Translations under genes and position numbers: made by a program
Part shown: positions 18,267 through 27,630 of the stretch, piece after piece
How the letters are laid out: each line of letters begins with the position of its first letter
How positions within the stretch are numbered: the first letter of the stretch is position 1
DNA from: Fluviispira multicolorata
Lineage (GTDB): Bacteria > Bdellovibrionota_B > Oligoflexia > Silvanigrellales > Silvanigrellaceae
Length of the DNA: 64,000 nt
Direction of reading: 5' to 3'
Assembly (NCBI RefSeq): GCF_009208585.1
Contig: NZ_WFLN01000005.1
Location: 607,309-671,308, forward strand
Notes under the pieces: model-generated
The model's database searches: none
What the model saw: only the letters and a program-made list of their open reading frames with translations
Told to the model about the DNA's origin: nothing

Positions 18267-20120
18267 ATGGTGAGGTTGATTTCATTTTTATTGATTTTTT
18301 CGATTATTTGCTCTTGTCATTTTGAACGTAAAGGAATGATTTTTGTTACAGTGCTAAGCAATGGACAAAAATTGGGCCAGTCGGATGTCACTTTATATAG
18401 ATCTTCTGATAAGCAAATTAAGGATGAAAAACTCAAAACTTCCCAAACAGATTCTTCTGGAAAAGTTGTTTTGGAAATTGACTATTCACAAATTAAAGAA
18501 TTTAAAATAGTTGCTCAGAATGAAAATTTAGAAACCCTTTATTTACCAGAAATTAAATATTTTAAAACACCTTCTTGGTGGCAAGAGCAGGATATGGAGA
18601 TCACTTTTCAATTAAGAGCAATTAAATTCCAAGAGCAGAAAAAAGTTGTAAATCAAATGGATCTTGATGAGAAAAGGTCTCAAAAAGAGACACTGCTTGA
18701 TTTTCCTGAAGATCCAGTCAGTCAAAGTATTTCCATTAACCAATTTGAAAGTAATTTATTGCCTGAAGCTATTAATCCAAATATATTTAATTCCATGATA
18801 AATAATAAAAATAAACAAATTATTACCGAGATAAAAGAAAATGAAAACAGCTCACCCGAAATACATACCATAACCGAAAATAAAAATATTTTATTTGAAG
18901 ATTCAATTGGTGTTGAAGTTTATTTTGATGGAAAACCACTTGACAATGTACAAATATATTTAGGTCGCAATGCAACGCAAAACGTTACATATGTAGGATC
19001 TACTGATATCAAAGGTTATTTGCTTATACCTATGCCAAAGCAGCGCAGAGGAGATATTCTATATATTAAAAAGAATTCCTATTTAACTGTAGCGAAACCA
19101 ATTTCATCAGGGAGTGGAAGGCAAAAACTAAAAATTGATATGCTTTCTGGAAAAAGTTCAGAGTTTTTATTGCAATCTTTTGCGTATGGAATGGGGAGAG
19201 GAATGGACAAAACGGAATTGCATTTAAATTCTCTTAAAGTCGATCAATCTGGTGTTTTGGGCTTTGTTTCGTTAGCAAAGGCTCTAGATGATAAATCAAA
19301 TATGAGTGTTGTGCAAAAGAATTCAATTCCAGAAAAATTTGACTCGTCTTTTTTAAAAAAGACGATTGAATTTCATAATCTTTTAAATCAAATACCAATT
19401 ATTTTTGTTTCTTCATTAACGCCTTATAAACCATCTGTAGGTCTTATTGAGCCTCCTTTGGTTGGTTCTTTGCAAACTAATATGCTATGGAGAAGAATTC
19501 GTAGAGAGTTCTTTTCTAGATTTATGAATGAAACTTTTATGCGAGGAATTATTTCTGAAGATGTGCAAAAATTGGCAAACTCATTGAATTTCTCCCCTGT
19601 AGAAATGGCCAAAGCTGGTTGGAAAAACGCCCCCTTTGTTGCAGAGCTTGACATGTTAATGCAGATACAATTAGTTGAAGATAACGATAATAAATCTTTT
19701 TCTATAGAAGGAAAAGTATACGATAAAATGGGTAGATTTATTTCGGAAAGAAGAATCAATTTTAATACGATAGATGCTGAAAAAACAGCGGCGAAGATGT
19801 TTACGAGTTTAAGTGCCGATCTTCCTTTAGAAGGTTCAATTTTGAAAAAGAATAAACTTGAAGCAACTCTCAATCTTGGGAAAAATTTTAATATTTCAGT
19901 TGGAGATATGTTTGTCGCTTATGTTGCTAAAACGGCATTTGCTCCCCCAGATAAAGCCGTCGCAGTGTTAAAAATAAAAAGTGTAAATGAGAGAGAAAGC
20001 CTAGGGGAAATTATATCAGGTTTCGATAAAATAGAAAAAAGTGATATTGTGCGAATTGTACGTTATCCAGATAAAATTATTCAATCCGAATTTTCAAAGC
20101 ATATGGCTAACTCTCAGTAA
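18267..20120 (+). CDS. Large hypothetical lipoprotein with carboxypeptidase-regulatory-like domains
   Basis: 617 residues. Signal peptide with lipobox (FSIICSC, Cys about 16-18). Two modules look like repeats of a carboxypeptidase-regulatory or transthyretin-like beta sandwich: GMIFVTVLSNGQKLGQSDVTLYRSSD ... TDSSGKVVLEID (about 24-110) and GVEVYFDGKPLDNVQIYLGRNATQ ... TDIKGYLLIPMP (about 212-275). The rest is unrecognised. Its stop codon is 21 bp before the next lipoprotein gene, a predicted aminopeptidase, so the two are likely co-transcribed envelope proteins. Confidence 0.65.
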   Translation: MVRLISFLLIFSIICSCHFERKGMIFVTVLSNGQKLGQSDVTLYRSSDKQIKDEKLKTSQTDSSGKVVLEIDYSQIKEFKIVAQNENLETLYLPEIKYFKTPSWWQEQDMEITFQLRAIKFQEQKKVVNQMDLDEKRSQKETLLDFPEDPVSQSISINQFESNLLPEAINPNIFNSMINNKNKQIITEIKENENSSPEIHTITENKNILFEDSIGVEVYFDGKPLDNVQIYLGRNATQNVTYVGSTDIKGYLLIPMPKQRRGDILYIKKNSYLTVAKPISSGSGRQKLKIDMLSGKSSEFLLQSFAYGMGRGMDKTELHLNSLKVDQSGVLGFVSLAKALDDKSNMSVVQKNSIPEKFDSSFLKKTIEFHNLLNQIPIIFVSSLTPYKPSVGLIEPPLVGSLQTNMLWRRIRREFFSRFMNETFMRGIISEDVQKLANSLNFSPVEMAKAGWKNAPFVAELDMLMQIQLVEDNDNKSFSIEGKVYDKMGRFISERRINFNTIDAEKTAAKMFTSLSADLPLEGSILKKNKLEATLNLGKNFNISVGDMFVAYVAKTAFAPPDKAVAVLKIKSVNERESLGEIISGFDKIEKSDIVRIVRYPDKIIQSEFSKHMANSQ

Positions 20121-20141
20121 TGAATAAAGGGAAATATTAAA

Positions 20142-21221
20142 TTGAAAATTGTCTTAACTTTTGCAACTTCTATTTTATTTACAGGCTGTTATTCTTTGAG
20201 CCAAGGGTATGGTCAAATTAAATTATTAATGAAGCAAGAAGCTATTGAAGATGTCATAAAAGAAAATAAAGAACCAAAAGAACGATTGAGTAAATTAAAA
20301 TGCGTGCAAACAATTTTGGAATTTGCAAAGAATGACATTGGTTTAGCACCAGGAAACAGTTATCAAAAGTACATTGCACTTGAGACACCCTACGTGTCTT
20401 GGGTGGTACAGGCAGCACAAAAACGCTCTTTAGAACTAAAAACATGGTGGTTTCCTTTTGTTGGTTCTCAACCATATCTTGGTTACTTTAATAAAGAATC
20501 AGCGCTTGAAAAGCAAAAAGCTCTTATTGATGAGGGCTATGACACTGTCTCGGGTGGTGTCACTGCTTTTTCATTGTTGGGGTATTATCCTGATCCTTTA
20601 TATTCTTCTATTGTAGATAACTCTACAATACCACAATTTATAGAAACAATAATTCATGAATCATTGCATAGGACTATTTATATTCCAAATTACTATGCAT
20701 TCAATGAAAACTTAGCAGATTTCGTTGCAAAGAAATCGACGGTTTTATTTCTAAAAAAATATCCTGAAATAGGCGAGAACCCTCAATTTTATGAAAATGA
20801 ATTTAAAAAAACGCAAATAGCGCAAAAAAAATTCCAAGAATTTTTAAATAAAATAAAAAAAGATCTTGAATTCTTTTATGCTGAATCTTCAAAAAACTCA
20901 GATCACGAGAGCGAAAAAATATTTTTAGCACAACGGGAAATGATGTTTAATAATATAGCAGAAGAATATAAAAAATTTATGAATGGAGTTGAACTTGGCA
21001 CAGTCTATGAAAATTCATTTAAGGCAGGTAAAATAAATAATGCTCTTATTTTGTCATATTCTGTATATGAGTCAAAACAAGAGCCTTTTGAAATTGCATT
21101 TAAAAATGCAGGAGGAGATATTAAGCAATTGGTGAAAAATCTTGAATTTTGCTTTGAGACTTCTCCGCGAGATGAACAGGAGCTTTGGCAGAAGGTTGAG
21201 CAGTGTAAGTCTTCTTCTTAA
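20142..21221 (+). CDS. Putative aminopeptidase lipoprotein (PF10023-like)
   Basis: 359 residues starting at TTG behind AAAGGG. Lipobox LFTGC gives a membrane-anchored periplasmic protein. The zinc-protease motif HExxH is seen as IIHESLHRTIY (about 172-182), followed by FNENLADFVAKKS, the Glu-bearing third-ligand helix of the predicted aminopeptidase family COG4324. The N-terminal GCYSLSQGYGQIKLL matches that family's start. The last 101 bp overlap the 3' end of a gene on the other strand. Confidence 0.78.
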   Translation: MKIVLTFATSILFTGCYSLSQGYGQIKLLMKQEAIEDVIKENKEPKERLSKLKCVQTILEFAKNDIGLAPGNSYQKYIALETPYVSWVVQAAQKRSLELKTWWFPFVGSQPYLGYFNKESALEKQKALIDEGYDTVSGGVTAFSLLGYYPDPLYSSIVDNSTIPQFIETIIHESLHRTIYIPNYYAFNENLADFVAKKSTVLFLKKYPEIGENPQFYENEFKKTQIAQKKFQEFLNKIKKDLEFFYAESSKNSDHESEKIFLAQREMMFNNIAEEYKKFMNGVELGTVYENSFKAGKINNALILSYSVYESKQEPFEIAFKNAGGDIKQLVKNLEFCFETSPRDEQELWQKVEQCKSSS

Positions 21222-22407
21222 GAGAAATGCTAAAGATAAATAAGGGAACAGTGGTAAGAAGAATAACTCCGATAACTGCAAAGCTTGCATTTTCTGACCA
21301 AATTTCTGTCATAAATCCACCTGCAGTGGGTCCAAGAATCATACCCAAAGAGTAAATTAAATTAAAGATACCATAGGCTATATGATAAAGGCCTTTCATC
21401 TCAGATTTATCAATTTCATCAGCAAATGCAGAAAGAACGGGGCTCATAAAAAAGGCAGAAGAAACTCCGAGTAAACTCATTAAGAAAAAGATTGAAAAAA
21501 TTGATTGAGTTGATGCTATGCTTAAGAAGATCACTCCGCAGGAAAACATACCAATGACAATCATTTTTAATTTGCCGTATTTATCTGCAAGTTTTCCAAC
21601 AATAGGTGAAAAAAGACCAAGGGTTAAAACTTGAACACCAAATAAAAGCCCTATTGTAACGCTCGAAGCGTTAAATTGACGAGAAGCATAAAGTGCTAGG
21701 GTGGGTTCAAGCATTGAAATCATAAAAGATTCAATAAGAACAACTCCGCACAATCCGAAAAGAATATTATTTTTTGCAATCAATTTAAAGAAATCAAAAT
21801 TATTATACTTATTGATGTCTACAATAACTTCATTTTTGTCTTTTAACATAAAAAAGAGAGATAAGCTGAGTAAAGCAAATATGGAAACGCCTAAAAAGGG
21901 GAGGAGAATCCCACCAAATTCATATAAAAATCCAGCAAAAGGAGCTCCTAAAAGGTGGCCAACAGAAACTCCAACCATGACTGTTCCAAGGGCAGTGGAT
22001 CTTTTTTGAGGGTGGACATTTTGAGCAACTAAACTCAGACCCGCAGTCCAAGTGATTGCCGCCGAAGCACCTTGTAAGAAACGAGCGAAAAAGAGAATTT
22101 CAATACTGTTGCCAAAAGGAAAAAGAATTAAACTGAAGAAAAGGAGAAAGCCACCCAAAATGAGCGTCAATTTATTTCCAATTTTTTGCGTCAATAAATT
22201 AACAAATGGAACGCTTATTAAAAGTCCTACAGCATATATAGCAACGAATAAACTTGTCATTGTATTTGAAAGATTGAGTATTTTATCTGCGTAAACTGGA
22301 AGAAGAGGAACAACTATACCATAGCTCATAGCATCAACAAACATCGCAAAAGCAACTGCAATCACAACAAATATTTTATTTTTATTTTGATTAGTGACTG
22401 CATACAT
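21121..22407 (-). CDS. Major facilitator superfamily transporter (multidrug-like)
   Basis: 428 residues and 12 predicted helices. Motifs include FAMFVDAMSYGIVVPLLPVYADKI in helix 1, the loop 2-3 region LTQKIGNKLTLILGG, RFLQGASAAITWTAGLSLVAQ, and the second-half loop GKLADKYGKLKMIVIG. It resembles TetA/VMAT-like drug:H+ antiporters. The C-terminal tail (about 30 residues, SLKKKTYTAQPSAKAPVH...) is polar and is encoded by the part that overlaps the convergent lipoprotein gene. Confidence 0.83.
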   Translation of the reverse strand: MYAVTNQNKNKIFVVIAVAFAMFVDAMSYGIVVPLLPVYADKILNLSNTMTSLFVAIYAVGLLISVPFVNLLTQKIGNKLTLILGGFLLFFSLILFPFGNSIEILFFARFLQGASAAITWTAGLSLVAQNVHPQKRSTALGTVMVGVSVGHLLGAPFAGFLYEFGGILLPFLGVSIFALLSLSLFFMLKDKNEVIVDINKYNNFDFFKLIAKNNILFGLCGVVLIESFMISMLEPTLALYASRQFNASSVTIGLLFGVQVLTLGLFSPIVGKLADKYGKLKMIVIGMFSCGVIFLSIASTQSIFSIFFLMSLLGVSSAFFMSPVLSAFADEIDKSEMKGLYHIAYGIFNLIYSLGMILGPTAGGFMTEIWSENASFAVIGVILLTTVPLFIFSISLKKKTYTAQPSAKAPVHLAEKSQSKIQDFSPIA

Positions 22408-22927
22408 AGCAGTCCCCCTTTGTTATTATATTGAGATCTTTTATATTTTATTTATTAATTATCTTAATAAATATTATAATGATCTGAGTTAAAAATTTAA
22501 TTTTATAAATTAATTTTTCCTGTCGCGCTTATTTAGGGACAGGCTAAGAATATTTAGGCCGGTCCAGGGCTAGCAGGGAGGAGGCTTGTGCCGTTCGAAA
22601 TGAATTTCATAAAAACCCCATAAAATCGTACTCTTAAAATCATATCATAATTGCGTAATAATAACAAGTACAAAAATAAACCTCTATTTTTATTCGCTAA
22701 ATCCGACAAAACAGAGAATTTATATATGCTATAATTAAAGGATTTTTTATTGATAGCATCCAACTTGTTTTTTCGTAATATTTTAGTTAATAGTGAGATG
22801 TATTAATTACAATTATGAAAAGCAAATAGCAATCCTATAGGGAGGGCACGTTAGTTAGATATTATTTTAAATAATATTAGATATTTAGACACTAAATCGA
22901 CTTACATTTTTCTTAGAGGAGACAAAA
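22408..22927. other. Intergenic region, about 520 bp, with a GC-rich patch
   Basis: No gene is supported; a 69-codon minus-strand frame (22554-22763) lacks family likeness and a convincing ribosome site. A hairpin CCTGTC/GACAGG lies at 22519-22543, followed by an unusual GC-rich stretch at 22556-22605 that contrasts with the AT-rich surroundings. TATAAT occurs at 22730-22735. AGAGGAG precedes the leucine dehydrogenase start. Confidence 0.4.
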
Positions 22928-24025
22928 ATGAAGTTATTTTCACAGATTGAGAGTATGGGGCATGAACAAGTTGTTTATTGCAGTGATAAGGAGTCAGGTT
23001 TAAAAGCAATTATTGCCATTCATAACACGACTTTAGGGCCAGCTCTCGGAGGGACTCGGCTTTTACCATATGAAAAAGAAGATGAGGCATTGAATGATGT
23101 CCTTAGGTTAAGTCGAGGTATGACATATAAAGCAGCTTGTGCAGGACTTGCCTTAGGAGGGGGGAAGGCCGTTATTATTGCGGATCCTAACCAAAAATCT
23201 GAGGCTATGTTTCGTTCATATGGTCGTTTTGTTGAATCATTAAATGGGCGATATATCACAGCGGAAGATATGAATACAAATGTTGCAAATATGGATTACA
23301 TTCGCTTGGAAACCCGTTATGTGACAGGAGTGTCTGCAGGATTTGGAGGCAGTGGTGATCCTAGTATAATGACTGCTAAAGGTGTTCTTTATGGAATAGA
23401 AGCTTCGATAAAATATAGAATTGGTAAAAATGATTTACAGGGAGTTAAAATAGCAGTGCAAGGAATTGGTGCTGTTGGAAAACATTTATGTAAAATGTTG
23501 CACGAAAAAGGTGCTAAACTTTTTATTACGGACATTGATGACAATAAATTAAAACAAGCGCATTCATTGTATAATGCAACAATTGTAACTGAAGCTGAGC
23601 TTTATTCATTGGATGTTGACGTTTATGCACCTTGTGCGCGTGGTTCGATTTTAAATTCTTCAACAATAGGAAGACTTAAAGCAAAAGTTGTTGCTGGCTG
23701 CGCAAATAACCAACTTGAAGATGAAGAAAAGCATGCAAAAAATCTAAAAGATAATAAAATTCTTTATGCACCAGATTATGTCATTAATGCTGGTGGACTT
23801 ATTAATGTTGCAAATGAGCTCACAGGGTATAATCTTGAAAAAGTAGAGTCCGAAGTTGCAAGAATTGCAAATACTTTAGAATCTATTTTTATTGAGGCGG
23901 ACAAATTAAGTTTGACAACACAAGAAGCAGCGAAACGTTTTGCAGAAAAGCGGATTCAAAGTGTAGCAAATTTAAAAATAATGTCGAGTTTTAATCATTC
24001 TGCAATTGGTAATATAATAAAGTAA
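22928..24025 (+). CDS. Leucine dehydrogenase (Glu/Leu/Phe/Val dehydrogenase family)
   Basis: 365 residues, the usual length for leucine dehydrogenase. Substrate domain: HNTTLGPALGGTRLLPY and the catalytic Lys segment MTYKAACAGLALGGGKAVI; the Asp of TAEDMNTN is also in place. Cofactor domain: VAVQGIGAVGKHLCKMLHEKGAKLFITDID-type Rossmann fold. It deaminates branched-chain amino acids to 2-oxoacids with NAD. It is 4 bp from the EVE gene and the thiolase follows, suggesting an operon linked to branched-chain amino-acid catabolism. Confidence 0.9.
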   Translation: MKLFSQIESMGHEQVVYCSDKESGLKAIIAIHNTTLGPALGGTRLLPYEKEDEALNDVLRLSRGMTYKAACAGLALGGGKAVIIADPNQKSEAMFRSYGRFVESLNGRYITAEDMNTNVANMDYIRLETRYVTGVSAGFGGSGDPSIMTAKGVLYGIEASIKYRIGKNDLQGVKIAVQGIGAVGKHLCKMLHEKGAKLFITDIDDNKLKQAHSLYNATIVTEAELYSLDVDVYAPCARGSILNSSTIGRLKAKVVAGCANNQLEDEEKHAKNLKDNKILYAPDYVINAGGLINVANELTGYNLEKVESEVARIANTLESIFIEADKLSLTTQEAAKRFAEKRIQSVANLKIMSSFNHSAIGNIIK

Positions 24026-24029
24026 CGGC

Positions 24030-24530
24030 ATGGATTTAAATTTAAAAAATAATCGAAATACACGCATCTGGCTTATGAAATCTGAGCCAGATGTCTTTTC
24101 TTTTTCAGATCTTGAGAAAAGAAAAAATCAAAAAGAGCAGTGGGATGGAGTTCGTAATTATCAAGCAAGAAACTTCATGATGAAAGATATGCAAGTGGGA
24201 GATAAAGTTTTATTTTATCATTCAAATGCAAGTCCAACTGGAATTGCGGGGCTCTGTGAAGTTATTGAAGAAGCAAAACCCGATGTCACTGCACTTGATC
24301 CAAATTCAGAATATTACGATCCAAAAGCAACTCAAGAGCAACCACGGTGGTTTGCTGTAACTGTAGGCAAACCCCAAAAACTCAATCGCTTTGTTTCTTT
24401 AGTCGAATTACGGGAAAAAAAAGAATTAAAAGAGATGCTACTCTTGCGTAAAGGACAGAGACTTTCTATCTTGCCAGTGACTCAACATGAGTACAACTGT
24501 ATTTTAACAATGGCTTCAAGCAGAAAATAG
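24030..24530 (+). CDS. EVE-domain protein
   Basis: 166 residues covering one EVE domain: RIWLMKSEPDVFSFSDLEK, QWDGVRNYQARNFMMKDMQVGDKVLFYHSN, IAGLCEVIEEAKPD, RWFAVTVG, and a closing QRLSILPVTQHEYNCIL. EVE domains are related to YTH and ASCH folds and bind modified bases in DNA or RNA. It starts 4 bp after leucine dehydrogenase and ends 9 bp before the thiolase, so it is co-expressed with metabolic genes and not with a restriction system. Confidence 0.88.
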   Translation: MDLNLKNNRNTRIWLMKSEPDVFSFSDLEKRKNQKEQWDGVRNYQARNFMMKDMQVGDKVLFYHSNASPTGIAGLCEVIEEAKPDVTALDPNSEYYDPKATQEQPRWFAVTVGKPQKLNRFVSLVELREKKELKEMLLLRKGQRLSILPVTQHEYNCILTMASSRK

Positions 24531-24539
24531 AGGGTTAAA

Positions 24540-25715
24540 ATGAAAAATGTTTATATCGTATCTGCAAAAAGAACTCCCGTTGGTCGATTTCAAGGCGCAT
24601 TAAAATCGGTGTCAGCTTCTCGTTTAGGTGCTTGTGCTGTCAAGGCAGCCGTTGAAGCAAGTGGCGTGAGCAACACTCATTTTGACGAAATCATTATGGG
24701 TGAAGTTTTAACTGCAGGAGTAGGGCAATCTCCTGCTCGGCAAGCAGCTATTTATTCAGGTTTACCCGATTCCGTTCAGGCTTTAACTGTGGGCAAAGTG
24801 TGTGGCAGTGGTTTAAAGGCTGTTGTGCTTGGTGCTCAATCTATTATGGTTGGTGACTCCCATCTTGTTATTGCAGGGGGGCAAGAAAGCATGAGCAATG
24901 CTCCTTATATTTTGCCAAATGCACGAGATGGTTTACGCATGGGAAATAAAGAAATTATTGATTCTATGATTCAAGATGGATTATGGGATCCCTATAATAA
25001 TTTGCATATGGGGAATTGTGCAGAAGTTTGTGCAAAAGAATATAAAATTTCCCGTGAAGAACAAGATGAATTCGCTCTTGAAAGTTATAAACGTGCACGC
25101 AATGCTATGGATCAAGGTTTATTTCAAAATGAAATTGCTCCTGTTACCGTTACCTCTTTTAAGGTAACAACTGAAGTGACTGAAGATGAAGAACCTAAAG
25201 CGGCCGATCTTGCTAAAATGAAAAATTTAAAACCTGCCTTTGAAAAAGATGGGACAATTACTGCTGCAAATGCATCTAAAATAAATGATGGTGCAGCTGC
25301 CCTCGTATTAGCTTCTGAGGATGCCGTTAAAAAATACAATTTAAAACCTCTTGCTAAAATTATCGGTTGGGCTGGTCACGCACAAGAACCTAAATGGTTT
25401 ACAACGGCTCCAATTGCTGCAATACAAAAGGTATTAATTAAAGCAAAATTAACCTCTCAAGATATAGATATTTATGAAATAAATGAAGCTTTTTCTCTGG
25501 TTGCTATGGCAGCAATGCGTAAGTTAGAAATTCCACATGAAAAAGTTAATCCGAATGGAGGAGCTTGTGCCATTGGCCATCCTATTGGAGCCAGTGGAGC
25601 GCGTATTTTAACGACTCTTGTACATTCACTTATTCAACAAAAAAAGAAATATGGTCTTGCTACTTTATGTATTGGTGGTGGAGAAGGTATTGCAATGGTG
25701 ATTGAAAGAGTTTAA
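24540..25715 (+). CDS. Acetyl-CoA C-acetyltransferase (thiolase)
   Basis: 391 residues, full length. Nucleophile Cys in TVGKVCGSGLKAV (about 88), catalytic His in NEAFSLVAM context and in GGACAIGHPIGASGARI, which carries the second catalytic Cys/His set near the C-terminus. It condenses or cleaves acetyl-CoA and acetoacetyl-CoA (or longer 3-ketoacyl-CoA). Position behind leucine dehydrogenase is consistent with branched-chain amino acid or short-chain acyl metabolism. The ribosome site overlaps the end of the EVE gene. Confidence 0.92.
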   Translation: MKNVYIVSAKRTPVGRFQGALKSVSASRLGACAVKAAVEASGVSNTHFDEIIMGEVLTAGVGQSPARQAAIYSGLPDSVQALTVGKVCGSGLKAVVLGAQSIMVGDSHLVIAGGQESMSNAPYILPNARDGLRMGNKEIIDSMIQDGLWDPYNNLHMGNCAEVCAKEYKISREEQDEFALESYKRARNAMDQGLFQNEIAPVTVTSFKVTTEVTEDEEPKAADLAKMKNLKPAFEKDGTITAANASKINDGAAALVLASEDAVKKYNLKPLAKIIGWAGHAQEPKWFTTAPIAAIQKVLIKAKLTSQDIDIYEINEAFSLVAMAAMRKLEIPHEKVNPNGGACAIGHPIGASGARILTTLVHSLIQQKKKYGLATLCIGGGEGIAMVIERV

Positions 25716-25777
25716 TAAAATTAAAAAAATTATTTATTTTCTTGCAACGTTGGTTGTAATTGAGTTATCTTCGCCTT

Positions 25778-25815
25778 AAGAAATCTCTTTTTTCATTTAT
25801 AAAGAAATTTCTTTT
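25778..25815 (+). terminator. Probable terminator after the thiolase operon
   Basis: AAGAAATCTCTTT (25778-25790) pairs with AAAGAAATTTCTT (25801-25813) with one mismatch, and TTATTTCT follows. Confidence 0.5.
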
Positions 25816-25918
25816 ATTTCTCATTATTTTCTATAAAAACACATAAATTTATAAAATTTCTTATTGAACAACTCTTTTCGCAGGGCTCTTTTTTGCCATC
25901 CATTTTGGAGAATTAAAA

Positions 25919-27154
25919 ATGAATATCACTTCAAAAATTATACTAAGTTTATTGTTTTTTATAAATATAAATGCATGTAATCGGAGTCAATCTGATGATT
26001 CCCCATTAAACTTTAATATAAATCCATGTGATCATTTTTATGAATATGTCTGTTCAAATACAAGAGAAAGATACCCTTTTAGCAATGACAAGCAGGGCTT
26101 TATTTTTGCAGATATTTTCAGGTTGCATGTTAAAAATATAAAATCTGAATTAGGAGTTCCTGAAGAAATTCGAAGCAATTTTAATAAATTTAAAGACCAA
26201 TGTCTTGAAGCAGAAAATAATAACTTAAATCTTTGTCAAGGCGCTGCAGAAGCAAGATATTTACAAAATTTATATGCAAAAAATATAAATTTATTTATTC
26301 CAAATTTTTTGGATCATGAAAAAAAAGCAAATGAAATATTTAATCGTCTAAAATTTAATCTCATTCAAAATGTACAAAAAAGTGACTTAATTGATGAAAG
26401 TATTAAAAATAAAGCGATTGCTGAAATGAATGAGAGTCAACTTATTATTCAGCAGCCAAAATTGCAAGAAGAGGATGCAAATAATGAAAATATAAAAATT
26501 GATTATGAAGTTTTAAACTCTCTAAATGACTATTTTTATAACATTGCCCATGAAAAAGATAAAAAAGTATTTATTGGATTAAGTGTCGTTCAATTACTTA
26601 ATACATCCCATTCAAATAAAACAAATATAAACTCAGTGTCTCATATCATTGCACATGAGCTTGGGCATATTCTATTGAATCCATTCATTGGAAGTCCTCA
26701 GTGGAGTTATATTTTTAAAAGTTTAAGAGAAGAATTTAATGACTTAGAAGAAAGTAAAAATTTTTTGCCGAATTTTTTTGGATTGACATATGGTGAATAC
26801 ACATTTTCTGAAAATTTTTCTGATCTTGTTGCTATGCAGCTTAGCTATGAGGATTCTCTTTTAGCACAAAATGAAATGGAAGAAAATTCAAAAAATAGTA
26901 AAATAGGGACAAATAATAATGAAAAAGAATTTTTTATCTCTTATGCAAAGAATTTTTGTACGACTAAGAGGCATGCTGAAATGCCTCTCATTGTAAGCTA
27001 TGAAAATAAATTAATCCCAGCAGATATGCATGCTAGAGCTGTTTATCGAGTGGATTTAGGTGTGAGGAGGATGCCACAATTTTCTGAAGCATTCCAATGT
27101 GCAGCTCATAATAAGCTCTCTTTTAAACCTGTTTTTGACTTAAAAATATGGTAA
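25919..27154 (+). CDS. Short M13-like zinc metallopeptidase lipoprotein
   Basis: 411 residues. Signal peptide with lipobox ININAC (Cys20). The N-terminal NPCDHFYEYVCSNT (about 36-48) is the signature opening of M13 (neprilysin/PepO) peptidases. The active site is SHIIAHELGH (HExxH at 246-250) with the third ligand in FSENFSDLVA (298-302). The C-terminal FFISYAKNFCTTKR, HARAVYRVDLGVRRMPQFSEAFQC matches the family end. Usual M13 enzymes are 650-750 residues, so most of the large N-terminal domain is missing. Probably an envelope endopeptidase. AGGAG-like site GGAG upstream. Confidence 0.8.
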   Translation: MNITSKIILSLLFFININACNRSQSDDSPLNFNINPCDHFYEYVCSNTRERYPFSNDKQGFIFADIFRLHVKNIKSELGVPEEIRSNFNKFKDQCLEAENNNLNLCQGAAEARYLQNLYAKNINLFIPNFLDHEKKANEIFNRLKFNLIQNVQKSDLIDESIKNKAIAEMNESQLIIQQPKLQEEDANNENIKIDYEVLNSLNDYFYNIAHEKDKKVFIGLSVVQLLNTSHSNKTNINSVSHIIAHELGHILLNPFIGSPQWSYIFKSLREEFNDLEESKNFLPNFFGLTYGEYTFSENFSDLVAMQLSYEDSLLAQNEMEENSKNSKIGTNNNEKEFFISYAKNFCTTKRHAEMPLIVSYENKLIPADMHARAVYRVDLGVRRMPQFSEAFQCAAHNKLSFKPVFDLKIW

Positions 27155-27234
27155 GAAAAATATTTGATCTTTATTTAGAAATGATATAAAGATTTTATAT
27201 CATTAACCTTTAAAGATTAAGGCCACTCTTTCTT

Positions 27235-27378
27235 ATGAAAAAAACTCTAAAAATATCTTATAGCAATAAAATCCTCGTAAAATCGACCTGCCATAAAATT
27301 TCATTATATTTAAGTTCATTCATTTCAAAAAAATTATATGGACCAAAGGAAATAAAAGCTACTGAAATAAATTTTTAA
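27235..27378 (+). CDS. Possible small ORF, 47 residues
   Basis: An ATG-initiated frame encoding a basic peptide (starts MKKTLKISYSNK). AAGG lies 13-16 bases ahead of the ATG, which is farther than usual. No family is recognised. It sits in the 476-bp gap after the M13-like gene and may be chance. Confidence 0.2.
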   Translation: MKKTLKISYSNKILVKSTCHKISLYLSSFISKKLYGPKEIKATEINF

Positions 27379-27440
27379 TAGAGTTTTAATAGAGTTTTTT
27401 GCTTATTTGTTGTTTAATAGAAGTTTAAACCATTCTGTAA

Positions 27441-27474
27441 AGTGATTTTGGAAATCAAAATCACTCTTTTTTTT
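27441..27474 (+). terminator. Intrinsic terminator
   Basis: AGTGATTTTG pairs with CAAAATCACT (loop GAAAT) and is followed by a run of eight or more T. Confidence 0.8.
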
Positions 27475-27630
27475 ATAATAAAATATATCATCCGAAAATC
27501 ACTTAAGTTTTAATTTGATCAATTATTTATATTCATAGCTTTTGTCATTGAAAATAATTTATTTATCGTATAATTCATAAATGTTCTAAAAGTTAATAGT
27601 TATTACATAGTTTTATAAGGATATTTTGCT

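Noticed and set aside
22556..22605. Signal recognition particle RNA in the GC-rich patch
   Set aside because: The patch has CAGGG and GGAGGAGGC but lacks the required order of the CAGG, GGAA-tetraloop and AGCAG core.
22554..22763. 69-codon minus-strand frame
   Set aside because: No ribosome site, no recognised family, low-complexity translation, and its 3' end is the GC-rich patch.
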